Source: Gemmatimonadota bacterium (GTDB lineage: Bacteria; Gemmatimonadota; Gemmatimonadetes; Gemmatimonadales; Gemmatimonadaceae). Taken from it: a DNA stretch of 64,000 nt. Each line of letters begins with the position of its first letter. Positions within the stretch are counted from its first letter, which is position 1. The stretch lies in assembly GCA_016712265.1 (NCBI GenBank), contig JADJRJ010000030.1, forward strand, positions 186,001-250,000, in the 5' to 3' direction. A program made the position numbers and the translations under genes. Under the pieces are notes generated by a model that was not told the DNA's origin, ran no database searches, and was given only the letters and a program-made list of their open reading frames with translations. Shown one piece after another: positions 18,332 through 26,992 of the stretch.

Positions 18332-19744
18332 ATGCCCGATGGTGCAACCCAGCGACTCGCCGAATTTGTGTCCCGTGCCCACTTTGGCGACCTGCCGTCC
18401 GAAGTGGTATCGCACTGCGAGCGTGCCGTGCTCGAATGGCTCGGGAGCGCGTTGGCCGGCTCCCTCGAACGACCGGCGATCCTGGGCCGACGGGTAGTAC
18501 AGCAACTTGGCGACTCGGACGCGTGCAGTGTCTTTCCGGCGGAGCGGAGTTCTGCCGCGGGGGCCGCCCTGGCGAACGGTGTGGCGTCGCATATCCTCGA
18601 ACTCGACGATGTGCACAAGGGCTCAACCTTGCACGCGGCGGCCCCGGTGATTCCGGCGGCCCTCGCGATGGCGGAGCGGGAAGGGGCGTCCGGTGAGGCG
18701 TTCCTGCTCGCGGTTGCGCTCGGGTACGACGTCGCGCTGCGCGTGGGCGAGGCGGTGAACCCGAGTCACTATCGGTTCTGGCATCCCACCGGAACCGCGG
18801 CGACGTTCGGGGCGGCGGCTGCCGCGTCCTCGCTGCTCGGCCTCGACGCGACCGGCGTACGCGATGCGCTGGGGAGCGCCGGGACGCAGGCCAGCGGGTT
18901 GTGGGAGTTCAACGCCGACGGGTCCATGAGCAAGCACCTCCACCCGGGAAAGGCGGCGATGAACGGCGTGCTCGCCGCGGATCTGGCGCATGTGCAGTTC
19001 ACGGGCGCGTCGCGCATTCTCGAGGGAGAGCGCGGCTTCTTCCGTGCCACCGCCCAGGCGGCCGATCCCACACGCATCACGGAGGCGTTAGGCACGCACT
19101 GGAAGGTGACCGAGAACTGCTACAAGCTGCATGCCTGTTGTGGGCACACGCACTCCGCGATTGACGTGGCGCTGGAGCAGCGGGCCGCCTGGGGATGGAG
19201 CGGGTCGGAAGCCGTGGCCGACCTGCACGAGGTGATCGTCGAGACCTATGGGCCCGGCTACGAGATTGTGAAGGAGGCTAATCCGAAGACGCCGTACCAG
19301 GCCAAGTTTTCCCTGGCCTATGTGGTCGCGGTGGCGTTGCTCGAAGGCCAGGTGGGCCTGGGACAGTTCGGGGCGTTGCGGTTCGGGCCCGATGGGGTCG
19401 TGGAGGTGGACGCTGCCGCGCTGCTGGAGCGGATCCGGGTCCGCGTCGCTCCGGACCTCACGTCGCGATACCCGGCCGAGTGGGGGACGCGTGTGACCTT
19501 TGTGCACGCGGACGGACGGCGCGAGCAACGCGAGTCGGCATTCCCGCGCGGCAATCCGGAGCACCCCGTCTCGACCGACGTGCTGAGGGAGAAGGCGCGG
19601 GCACTGTTGGCCGCACGGTTCAGGTCGGGAATCCCGGAGGCTGCCCTGGCTTGGGTCGACGGCCTTCGCGAGGCGCGGGACATGAGGAGCCATACGCGCA
19701 GGCTGATGACGGCGATTGTCGACCTCACGGCGCGCCGTGGCTGA
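18332..19744 (+). CDS. MmgE/PrpD family protein
   Basis: This cytoplasmic protein of 470 residues belongs to the fold shared by 2-methylcitrate dehydratase (PrpD) and cis-aconitate decarboxylase. Family features visible are the N-terminal helix RAVLEWLGSALAGS, the segment ANGVASHILELDDVH with its conserved acidic/His cluster, SHYRFWHPTGTAATFGAAAA, and KHLHPGKAAMNGVLAA. It is the first gene of a tightly overlapping operon with an acyl-CoA dehydrogenase, CitE-like lyase, MaoC hydratase and CaiB transferase. The P. aeruginosa itaconate locus also contains a PrpD-family gene. Its reaction is unknown; isomerisation or decarboxylation of a C5/C6 di- or tricarboxylate is possible. Confidence 0.88.
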   Translation: MPDGATQRLAEFVSRAHFGDLPSEVVSHCERAVLEWLGSALAGSLERPAILGRRVVQQLGDSDACSVFPAERSSAAGAALANGVASHILELDDVHKGSTLHAAAPVIPAALAMAEREGASGEAFLLAVALGYDVALRVGEAVNPSHYRFWHPTGTAATFGAAAAASSLLGLDATGVRDALGSAGTQASGLWEFNADGSMSKHLHPGKAAMNGVLAADLAHVQFTGASRILEGERGFFRATAQAADPTRITEALGTHWKVTENCYKLHACCGHTHSAIDVALEQRAAWGWSGSEAVADLHEVIVETYGPGYEIVKEANPKTPYQAKFSLAYVVAVALLEGQVGLGQFGALRFGPDGVVEVDAAALLERIRVRVAPDLTSRYPAEWGTRVTFVHADGRREQRESAFPRGNPEHPVSTDVLREKARALLAARFRSGIPEAALAWVDGLREARDMRSHTRRLMTAIVDLTARRG

Positions 19745-20906
19745 GATCAATCCGAGAGCCGCCGATCACCACACCCTTCGCGAAGGGGTGCGTGCCGCCT
19801 GTGCGCCGTTCGACGGGGCGTACTGGCAGCGTGTGGAGCGCGAGCGCGGGTATCCGGTGGAGTTTGTCGACGCGTTGACGCGGGCGGGCTGGTTGGCGGC
19901 GCTCATCCCGGAGGCGTACGGGGGAAGCGGGTTGTCGCTCACGGAGGCCTCGGTGATCCTCGAGGAAGTGAATCGCTCGGGGGCGAACAGCGGGGCGTGC
20001 CACGCGCAGATGTACACGATGGGATCTGTCCTGCGGCATGGGTCCGATGCACAAAAGGCGAAATACCTGCCGGCCATCGCGCGTGGGGAACTGCGGCTCC
20101 AGTCGTTTGGGGTCACAGAGCCGACCAGTGGGACGGACACGACGCGGTTGCGCACCACCGCGGTGCGGCGCGGCGACCGGTACGTGGTGAATGGCCAAAA
20201 GGTGTGGATCTCGCGCGTGCAGCACAGCGACCTCATGCTGCTGCTGGCCCGCACGACACCCATCGAGCAGGTCGCCAAGCGCTCACAGGGGTTGTCTGTG
20301 TTTCTCGTGGACGTGCGGGGGGCGACGGAGCGCGGGCTGCGCATTCGCCCGATCGAGAACATGGTGAACCACGAGACGAACGAACTCTTCTTTGAGGATG
20401 TCGAGGTCCCGGCGGAGAACCTGGTTGGCCGGGAGGGCGACGGCTTTCGGATCATATTGGACGGGATGAACGCCGAGCGGATCCTCATCGCCGCCGAGTG
20501 CATTGGGGACGGCTACTGGTTCCTGGACCGGGCGCGTCAGTACGCAAGCGAGCGGGTCGTCTTTGAGCGGCCGATCGGGCAGAACCAGGGGATCCAGTTC
20601 CCGATCGCCCGGGCGTATGCCAACGTGCGCGCGGCCGACCTGATGCGGTACGAGGCGGCGGCGCTATTCGATGCGGGTCGGCCGTGTGGGGCCGAAGCCA
20701 ACATGGCGAAGTTGCTGGCGGCGGACGCCTCGTGGGAAGCGGCGAACACCTGCCTGCAGACCCACGGGGGGTTCGGCTTTGCCGCGGAATACGACGTGGA
20801 GCGCAAATTCCGGGAGACGCGGCTCTACCAGGTGGCGCCGGTCTCAACCAACCTCATCCTCTCCTACCTGGGCGAACACGTGCTCGGGATGCCCCGTTCG
20901 TTCTGA
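19737..20906 (+). CDS. Acyl-CoA dehydrogenase (atypical active-site segment)
   Basis: This FAD-dependent acyl-CoA dehydrogenase has 389 residues from the GTG at 19737, which overlaps the previous stop by 8 bp. Typical blocks are present: LIPEAYGGSGLSLTEA, the FAD-contacting FGVTEPTSGTDTTRL, VNGQKVWISRVQHSD and the C-terminal QTHGGFGFAAEYDVERKFR. At the position where most family members have the catalytic Glu in YEGT, this protein has YQVAPVST, so the base must come from elsewhere, as in isovaleryl-CoA dehydrogenases. Its operon partners suggest a C5 dicarboxylyl-CoA substrate such as methylsuccinyl-CoA, but this is inference. Confidence 0.88.
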   Translation: MAEINPRAADHHTLREGVRAACAPFDGAYWQRVERERGYPVEFVDALTRAGWLAALIPEAYGGSGLSLTEASVILEEVNRSGANSGACHAQMYTMGSVLRHGSDAQKAKYLPAIARGELRLQSFGVTEPTSGTDTTRLRTTAVRRGDRYVVNGQKVWISRVQHSDLMLLLARTTPIEQVAKRSQGLSVFLVDVRGATERGLRIRPIENMVNHETNELFFEDVEVPAENLVGREGDGFRIILDGMNAERILIAAECIGDGYWFLDRARQYASERVVFERPIGQNQGIQFPIARAYANVRAADLMRYEAAALFDAGRPCGAEANMAKLLAADASWEAANTCLQTHGGFGFAAEYDVERKFRETRLYQVAPVSTNLILSYLGEHVLGMPRSF

Positions 20907-20908
20907 CC

Positions 20909-21829
20909 ATGACCCTGACACGCAGTATGTTGTTTGTCCCGGCGACGCAGCCGGCGATGATGGCGAAGGCGGCGCGGAGTGCCGCCGATGCGGTGTGCCT
21001 CGACCTCGAGGACGCGGTGGCGCCGGCGCTCAAGGCGGAGGCGCGCGGCGAGGCGGTGCGGGCCCTGCGCGAGCTGGACTTTGGGGGACGGCTGCGGATC
21101 GTGCGGGTCAATGCGGTCGATACGCCGTGGGCGGCCCGCGACCTGCTCGCCGTCATGGACGGCGCGGCCGGCCGCGTGGACGCCATCATGTTGCCCAAGG
21201 CTGGGGCCGCGCGCGACATCCACTTTGTGGACGCGCTGCTCAACCAGCTGGACGCTGCGGCAACGAGCCCGCGGCGCGTGGGGATCATCGCGCAGATCGA
21301 GTCCGCCGCGGGGTTCGTGCACGTGAATGCCATCGCGGGCGCCTCGCCGCGGCTCACGACCCTGGTCTTCGGGGCGGGGGACTACGCCGCCTCGATGCGC
21401 ATGCCGCTGGCCAACATCGGCATGCGAGATGAGTTCGACGCTGCGGTGCCCGGCGACCGCTGGCACGCGGTGATGCATGCGATCGTCGCCGCCGCGCGTG
21501 CGCACGGACTGGCCTGCTGGGATGGTCCCTACGCCAACTACACGGACAGTGCAGGGCTCAAGGAGGCGTGTCGCCTGGCGCGCGCGATGGGCTTCGACGG
21601 CAAGCAGTGCATCCATCCGGCCCAGCTCGCCGTCACGAACTCCGTCTTTTCCCCGTCCGAAGCGGAAGTCACGCGTGCTCGCGAGGTCGTGGCGGCGTGG
21701 GAGGCGGCTCAGGTGGGCGGGCAGGGCGCCGCCGGGATCAACGGGGTCATGATCGATGCGGTGAACGTGCGGATGGCCCGCACCATCCTCTCGACGCACG
21801 ACGCCATCACCCTGGGAGCCGCCCAATGA
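20909..21829 (+). CDS. CitE-like CoA-ester lyase (HpcH/HpaI family), probable citramalyl-CoA lyase
   Basis: This 306-residue member of the HpcH/HpaI aldolase/citrate lyase beta family cleaves or forms 3-hydroxyacyl-CoA esters such as citramalyl- or malyl-CoA. Visible motifs are the start MTLTRSMLFVPATQPAMM, CLDLEDAVAP (acidic base and metal region), IIAQIESAAGFV with the metal-binding Glu, VFGAGDYAASM with the metal-binding Asp, and GFDGKQCIHPAQL. The start lies 2 bp after the acyl-CoA dehydrogenase stop, and its own stop overlaps the MaoC gene. With the neighbouring MaoC and CaiB genes, splitting citramalyl-CoA to acetyl-CoA and pyruvate is the best-supported role. Confidence 0.88.
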   Translation: MTLTRSMLFVPATQPAMMAKAARSAADAVCLDLEDAVAPALKAEARGEAVRALRELDFGGRLRIVRVNAVDTPWAARDLLAVMDGAAGRVDAIMLPKAGAARDIHFVDALLNQLDAAATSPRRVGIIAQIESAAGFVHVNAIAGASPRLTTLVFGAGDYAASMRMPLANIGMRDEFDAAVPGDRWHAVMHAIVAAARAHGLACWDGPYANYTDSAGLKEACRLARAMGFDGKQCIHPAQLAVTNSVFSPSEAEVTRAREVVAAWEAAQVGGQGAAGINGVMIDAVNVRMARTILSTHDAITLGAAQ

Positions 21830-22311
21830 GCGAATCCGGCCGATGTTATGAGGACTTTGTGGTTGGCGCCATCCTGCGCCACCCGCTGGGACGCACGGTA
21901 ACCGCAACCGACAACACCTGGTTCTCCCTGCTCACCAACAACTCGAACCCGATCCACTTCGATCGACATTATGCTGCGCAGACCGAGTTCGGGCAGCCGC
22001 TGATGAACTCCACCTTCACCCTCGCGCTCGTGGTGGGCCTGTCGGTGAGTGACATCTCGCGGAACGCCGTCAACCTGGGCTGGCAGGAGGTGACGCTGCC
22101 CAACCCGGTCTTCGAGGGCGACACGATCTACGCGCAGTCGGAGGTCCTCTCGAAGCGCGACTCCAGGTCGCGCCCGCACATGGGGATCGTCGAGGTGAAG
22201 TCGACCGGGTACAAGCAGGACGGCACCGTGGTCATCGAGTTCCGGCGCAGCGTGATGGTGTACAAGCGCGGCCACGCCCCGGAGCGCCCCAACCCGGTGG
22301 TCGCCGGGTGA
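21826..22311 (+). CDS. MaoC-like enoyl-CoA hydratase, probable itaconyl/mesaconyl-CoA hydratase
   Basis: This single hot-dog domain protein of 161 residues carries the R-hydratase active-site pattern in NNSNPIHFD (catalytic Asp/His-type region), followed by TEFGQPLMNSTFTLALV. It also has LPNPVFEGDTIYAQSEVL, typical of MaoC proteins acting on branched dicarboxylyl-CoA esters. The ATG overlaps the lyase stop (ATGA), and its stop overlaps the CoA-transferase start (GTGA). The adjacent CitE/MaoC pair resembles Rv2498c-Rv2499c of M. tuberculosis and the Ich/Ccl pair of itaconate degradation. The substrate is inferred from context. Confidence 0.85.
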   Translation: MSESGRCYEDFVVGAILRHPLGRTVTATDNTWFSLLTNNSNPIHFDRHYAAQTEFGQPLMNSTFTLALVVGLSVSDISRNAVNLGWQEVTLPNPVFEGDTIYAQSEVLSKRDSRSRPHMGIVEVKSTGYKQDGTVVIEFRRSVMVYKRGHAPERPNPVVAG

Positions 22312-23459
22312 CGCGTCCCCTCGAGGGGCTACGCGTCATCGCGGTCGAGCAGGCGGTAAGCGCGCCGTTCTGCACTCGGCAGTTAGCCGACCTGGGCGCG
22401 GACGTCATCAAGATCGAGCGCCCGGGCGAGGGGGACTTTGCGCGCGGGTATGACCAGGTGATGCACGGAGAGTCGGCCTACTTTGCCTGGCTCAACCGCG
22501 GCAAGCGCAGTGTGGAGCTGGATATTCGCGCCGAGCCCGGGCGATCGCAGCTGGGTACGCTGGTGCGGGGCGCGGACGTCTTCGTGCACAATCTGGTCCC
22601 CGGGGCCATCGAGCGATTGGGACTGGGCTATGACGCGGTGCGGGCCGACGCCCCGCGGCTGGTCTGGGTAGGCATCTCCGGGTTTGGGCCGGATGGGCCG
22701 TATCGCGACCGGAAGGCCTATGACATGCTGGTCCAGGCCGAGGCGGGGATCGTCTCGATGACCGGCACGCCGGAGGCACCGGCCAAGGTGGGGATCAGTA
22801 TCGCGGACATCGGGAGCGGGATGTACGCTTACTCGAGTATCCTCGCGGCGCTGTTACGCCGTGCGCAGACCGGGGAAGGGAGCCGCATCGACATCTCGAT
22901 GTTTGAATGCATGACCGAGTGGATGACTCCACCGCTCTACAGCTGGCTCGGCGCCGGTCGCGTGCCCGCGCGAACAGGAATCCGTCGCAACATGATCGTG
23001 CCATACGGCGCGTATCCCTGCGCCGACGGCGACGTGTTGTTCGCCATCCAGAGTGACGGGGAGTTTCGTCGGTTGGCGACGGCGGTGCTGCTGCAGGCCG
23101 AGCTGGCCGACGACCCACGCTTCGCGACGAACGCCGTGCGCCTGGCCAACCGGGGGCTGCTCGAGGCCCTGATCGAGGCGTCGTTCGTCGAGCTGACTGT
23201 GGACACCGTCGTGGAACGGCTCGATGCGGCCGGGTTGGCCAGTGCGCGGGTGAATGATGTGCCGGCCGTCGCGGCGCACCCGCAACTCGTGGCGCGCGAC
23301 CGCTGGGTGACGGTGGATAGCCCGTCGGGGATGCTCCCGGCCCTGCGTCCGCCGCACAACATCGCAGGGGTGGATGCACCCATGGGGCGCGTGCCGGCGT
23401 TAGGCGAGGCGACGCAGGCCGTGCTCGGCGCGCTGGAGGCTCAGGGCAGGCGCTCGTAG
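22308..23459 (+). CDS. CaiB/BaiF family CoA-transferase, probable itaconate CoA-transferase
   Basis: This class III CoA-transferase of 383 residues (GTG start inside the MaoC stop) moves CoA between carboxylic acids through an aspartyl intermediate. It opens with PLEGLRVIAVEQAVSAPFCTRQLADLGADVIKIE, here split between strand and helix as in the family. The catalytic Asp is D139 in KAYDMLVQAE, and TGEGSRIDISMFECM is also conserved. It is the last gene of the itaconate-like operon and would activate the acid using succinyl-CoA. Its end overlaps by 19 bp the convergent secreted-protein gene. Family certainty is high; substrate certainty is moderate. Confidence 0.9.
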   Translation: MTRPLEGLRVIAVEQAVSAPFCTRQLADLGADVIKIERPGEGDFARGYDQVMHGESAYFAWLNRGKRSVELDIRAEPGRSQLGTLVRGADVFVHNLVPGAIERLGLGYDAVRADAPRLVWVGISGFGPDGPYRDRKAYDMLVQAEAGIVSMTGTPEAPAKVGISIADIGSGMYAYSSILAALLRRAQTGEGSRIDISMFECMTEWMTPPLYSWLGAGRVPARTGIRRNMIVPYGAYPCADGDVLFAIQSDGEFRRLATAVLLQAELADDPRFATNAVRLANRGLLEALIEASFVELTVDTVVERLDAAGLASARVNDVPAVAAHPQLVARDRWVTVDSPSGMLPALRPPHNIAGVDAPMGRVPALGEATQAVLGALEAQGRRS

Positions 23460-23899
23460 GTCGCGAAGGTCACCCCGGTGGTCTTTCCCGTGCCGTCGTC
23501 CCGCATGTACATCACGGCGATGGTGTTACCGTCGGGCGTGAGCACATTCGTGAGCAACTGCGTGACCTTGCCGTTGTTCTTGTTCACGATCTCGTTGATC
23601 CGGTCGGTGATCCGAATGACGGCGGCGTGGGTCTGCCCGCGGTTTCCCGTCACCGGCATGTCCTTGCCGTCGAAGTCGGTCGTGTACCACCAGGTGGTAG
23701 TATCACCGCGCGCACTCACGGACTGGATGGTCACCTTCATGCCGGCGGCCCCGTGGGGCTCGTAGGTCATGATGTTCGAACTCGGGGCCGGCGCGTCGCT
23801 CTTGAGCTTCCAGCGTCCGAACCTCGGATTGCCCGGCTGGGCCTCTGCTGGGGCTGCCGCCGCCAGGGCGAGGGCGAGAACCACGAAGGTGGGACGCAT
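23441..23899 (-). CDS. Secreted protein of unknown function (152 aa)
   Basis: The protein starts with a clear signal peptide (MRPTFVVLALALAAAAPAEA) and continues as a small beta-rich domain with NPRFGRWKLKSDAPAPSSN and GKTTGVTFATYER near the ends. There are no Cys residues. The Gly-Arg-Trp start after the signal followed by a Lys-rich strand is a pattern seen in secreted gemmatimonad and acidobacterial proteins, but no named family is recognised. Its ATG shares one base with the stop of the upstream DUF4168-like gene, so they form a pair. Its 3' end overlaps the convergent CoA-transferase by 19 bp. Confidence 0.72.
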   Translation of the reverse strand: MRPTFVVLALALAAAAPAEAQPGNPRFGRWKLKSDAPAPSSNIMTYEPHGAAGMKVTIQSVSARGDTTTWWYTTDFDGKDMPVTGNRGQTHAAVIRITDRINEIVNKNNGKVTQLLTNVLTPDGNTIAVMYMRDDGTGKTTGVTFATYERLP

Positions 23900-24282
23900 C
23901 AGGGGACCGTTGGGGTGGGTTTCTTGCTCGTCAGCTCGGCGACCATGGCCTCGAACGTCTTTCGCTGGCCGTCGTCCGCGCTGACCAGCATGGTGAGACG
24001 GTCGAAGGACTGTTGCGTGAGCCCGTGTGCCTTCAGCGCGGCGGCGATGTCCTTGCGGAGCTGCTCTCGCATCCGCGCCTGGTCCTCGAGCTTCTTGGTC
24101 CGGGGATTGGCCATTTCTGCATGCGCCTTGTCCCGGATCTCGGTCACGGCGACCCAGGCCTTGGCGAAAGCGGTCATGGAGTCCGGTTGGGTGGTGACAG
24201 TCGCGCCCGCCTGGGCGTCGGCACTGGACGGGGCGAGGACGGGGGTGACGACCGTCAAGCAGAGCAGGAGGAGGCCGCGCAT
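23899..24282 (-). CDS. Secreted helical protein, DUF4168-like
   Basis: This 127-residue protein has a signal peptide (about 1-23, ending SSADAQA) and a mostly helical mature part rich in Lys, Glu, Ala and Met. The layout, a helix with FAKAWVAVTEIRDK, a second helix with MREQLRKDIAAALKAHGL, then FDRLTMLVSADDGQR, resembles DUF4168 periplasmic proteins. The function of that family is unknown. It is the first gene of a two-gene minus-strand unit whose second gene overlaps it by one base. It is divergent from the DUF1592 gene. Confidence 0.68.
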   Translation of the reverse strand: MRGLLLLCLTVVTPVLAPSSADAQAGATVTTQPDSMTAFAKAWVAVTEIRDKAHAEMANPRTKKLEDQARMREQLRKDIAAALKAHGLTQQSFDRLTMLVSADDGQRKTFEAMVAELTSKKPTPTVP

Positions 24283-24474
24283 GGGCTGGGTGGGGTGCCC
24301 CCGAAGCGGGCCGCCGGGAAGGTTCGGACGCCCGATTCGTGGTTCGAGCGGAATGTAGGCTTGTGGCGAGGGGCGTCAACATATGTCTATATGCGACTTG
24401 CGGATACGTGGTCCGCGGCCGAAGTTTTGCGGTTGGTTGGACAGGCTCCAGGAACACCCCTCCCAAGGCGTGGC

Positions 24475-26886
24475 ATGAAGACCCTCGTGACGACCGCGGC
24501 CGCCGTTGGCGCGCTCCTGTTCATTCCGGACCTCGGTGTGGCTCGCCCGGCGCCAGCGACGAGCATCAGGTTCACGGCCCCTGAATTGAATGCGGTCGTC
24601 AAGCAGTATTGCCAGGGGTGCCACTCGGATCGCCTTAAGCGAGGCAACCTCACTCTTGCATCCTTCGACGTGGCCCGCCCGCACGAGAGTGCGGACGTCG
24701 CGGAGAAGGTGATCGGCAAGCTGCGGACGGGGATGATGCCCCCGCCGGGATCCAAACGACCGAGTGCGGACACGGTGGCGGCGCTGATCGATGCCCTGGA
24801 GACCCAGTTGGATTCGGCGGCGATGGCGCACCCCGATCCCGGCTATCGCACCTTTCAGCGACTGAACCGTCCCGAGTATGAAGCCGCAATCCGTGACCTG
24901 CTGACGCTCAAGGTGGATGCGTCCGCCTACCTGCCGCCGGACACGAAGAGCGAGAACTTCGACAACATCGCGGACGTGCAGACGCTTTCGCCGATGTTGC
25001 TGGAGGGGTACCTCCGCGCCGCATCGGACATCAGTTGGATGGCCGTGGGGAATCCGCGCGCGACCTCGGCGGCAGCCACGCTGACCGTGCCGCGGACCGC
25101 CTCGCAGGTTGACCACGTCGAGGGCGCGCCGTACGGGACGCGCGGCGGAGTCTCCGAGGTGCATGTCTTTCCGGCGGACGGCCTCTACGCGTTCACCTTG
25201 AACTTTTTCCACGAGACGACCGGCGCGTACGCTGGGGGCCTGGTGCGGGGAGAAGCCATCGAGGTCTCGATTGACGGAGAGCGCGTCGCGCTGGTGCACA
25301 TCGATCGACACATGCATGCCTCGGATCCCAACGGGGTGTCCATGGCGACCGATCCGGTGAAGGTGACAGCGGGTCCGCATCGGGTGTCCGCCGCGTTCAT
25401 CCCGCCAGCGTTCCAGGGGGTGGTGCAGGACCTGATCTCCCCGCTCAAGTGGTCACTGAACAGCACCTCCAACGCCACGGCGTACGGATTCACGCTCCTG
25501 CCGCACCTGCGCGACTTGGTGATCAATGGTCCGGTGCAGACGACCGGGGTTTCCGAGACGCCGGTGCGGCGCCACATCTTCACCTGCAAGCCGTCCAGCG
25601 CGACGGCAACGCGTCCGTGTGCGCGCACGATCCTCACGCGCCTGGCCACGCAGGCGTATCGTCGGCCGGTGGTCGAGAAGGATATCGCCGCCCTGTTGGC
25701 CCTCTACGATGACGGGGCACGCAACGGAGGCTTTGAGAACGGGGTCCGCAACGCGCTCGAGGGCATCCTGGCGTCACCGGACTTCTACTTCCGTTTCGAG
25801 CGGGCGCCGGCCACCGCGAAGGCGGGGAGCGCCTGGAAGTTACGGGACGTGGACCTGGCGTCGCGACTTGCCTTCTTCCTGTGGGCCTCGCCGCCCGATC
25901 GTGAGTTGGTGACGGTCGCAGCAGCCGGTCGGTTGTCGAACCCGGTAGTGCTGGAGCGTCAGGTGAAGCGCATGCTGGCCGATCCCCGCGCCGAGGCGCT
26001 GGCCACGCGGTTCGCGGCGCAGTGGCTGCGCCTGCCGGACTTGGCGATGGTCCAACCGGACGTCCGCCAGTACCCGGACTTTGATGAGCAGCTGCGCGAC
26101 GCGATGCGCAAGGAGACCGAGCTCTTCTTTAAGAGCCTGGTCGACGAGGACAAGAGCGCGATGGAGTTGTACACGGCCGACTATACGTACATGAACGGAC
26201 GCCTCGCCGAGCACTATGGGATGCCAGGCGTGGCGGGGAATGAGTGGCGGAAGGTGAAGTACACCGATAGTCGGCGCGGGGTGCTCGGACATTCCTCTGT
26301 CCTCACCCTCACCTCCCATGCGACGCGCACCTCGGCGGTCGAGCGCGGGAAGTGGGTGATGGAGGTGCTGCTCAACTCACCCCCGCCGCCCCCGCCACCG
26401 GGAGTGCCGGACCTCGAGGCGACTCCGGGGAACGACGGGGCGCGCATCCTGACCGTGCGTGAGCGGATGGAGCAGCACCGCAAGAACCCGGCATGTTCCT
26501 CGTGTCACAAGATGATGGACCCGATCGGCGTCGCCCTGGAGAATTACGATGCGACGGGCCGCTGGCGTGCGCGGGACAACGGCACCCCCGTCGACCCTCG
26601 CGGCGAATTGTGGGACGGGAGCCAGGCCCAGAGCCTCTCGGACCTGTCGACCGCGCTGACCAAGCGCAAGGAAGTGCTGCTCCGCACCTTTACCCGCAAC
26701 CTGATGGCGTATGCGGTCGGGCGGCGCGTCGAGGCGCACGACATGCCGACGATTCGCGGCATCGTGCGCGCGGCGGAACAGAAGGACCACAAGATGTCCG
26801 CCTACATCATGGGGATCATCAACAGCCCCGCGTTCCGCATGCAGCGTTCGGAGCCGGTGGCCGACGCGAAGGTCACCAGTCCATGA
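24475..26886 (+). CDS. Secreted DUF1592/DUF1588/DUF1585 protein with two haem-c motifs
   Basis: This 803-residue exported protein is assembled from domains first described in planctomycetes. After the signal peptide (1-23) an N-terminal cytochrome-like segment carries CQGCH (C46, C49, H50). DUF1587 follows with YRTFQRLNRPEYEAAIRDLL, then a beta-rich region, DUF1595 (ILTRLATQAYRRPV), DUF1592 (ASRLAFFLWASPPDREL), DUF1588 with a second CxxCH (C674-C677-H678) and DUF1585 (LLRTFTRNLMAYAVGRR). The ATG was chosen for its signal peptide; the frame is open further upstream. An AT-rich stretch (atatgtctatat, 24381-24392) may contain the promoter. It probably acts with the downstream DUF1552 protein in periplasmic electron transfer or oxidation of an unknown substrate. 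Confidence 0.85.
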   Translation: MKTLVTTAAAVGALLFIPDLGVARPAPATSIRFTAPELNAVVKQYCQGCHSDRLKRGNLTLASFDVARPHESADVAEKVIGKLRTGMMPPPGSKRPSADTVAALIDALETQLDSAAMAHPDPGYRTFQRLNRPEYEAAIRDLLTLKVDASAYLPPDTKSENFDNIADVQTLSPMLLEGYLRAASDISWMAVGNPRATSAAATLTVPRTASQVDHVEGAPYGTRGGVSEVHVFPADGLYAFTLNFFHETTGAYAGGLVRGEAIEVSIDGERVALVHIDRHMHASDPNGVSMATDPVKVTAGPHRVSAAFIPPAFQGVVQDLISPLKWSLNSTSNATAYGFTLLPHLRDLVINGPVQTTGVSETPVRRHIFTCKPSSATATRPCARTILTRLATQAYRRPVVEKDIAALLALYDDGARNGGFENGVRNALEGILASPDFYFRFERAPATAKAGSAWKLRDVDLASRLAFFLWASPPDRELVTVAAAGRLSNPVVLERQVKRMLADPRAEALATRFAAQWLRLPDLAMVQPDVRQYPDFDEQLRDAMRKETELFFKSLVDEDKSAMELYTADYTYMNGRLAEHYGMPGVAGNEWRKVKYTDSRRGVLGHSSVLTLTSHATRTSAVERGKWVMEVLLNSPPPPPPPGVPDLEATPGNDGARILTVRERMEQHRKNPACSSCHKMMDPIGVALENYDATGRWRARDNGTPVDPRGELWDGSQAQSLSDLSTALTKRKEVLLRTFTRNLMAYAVGRRVEAHDMPTIRGIVRAAEQKDHKMSAYIMGIINSPAFRMQRSEPVADAKVTSP

Positions 26887-26992
26887 TGACCGCCCCGTCA
26901 CCCGGCAAAGGACGGAGCTCCCTGTTGTCGCGCCAGCCGTTCCCCAGCGAAGGCCGGGGCCCGGAGTCGTTCACCCGACCACCGATCGACCG

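Noticed and set aside
24376..25380. Long open frame on the minus strand opposite the DUF1592 gene
   Set aside because: It lies wholly opposite a clear protein-coding gene, has no recognisable motif and is typical of antisense frames in GC-rich DNA.
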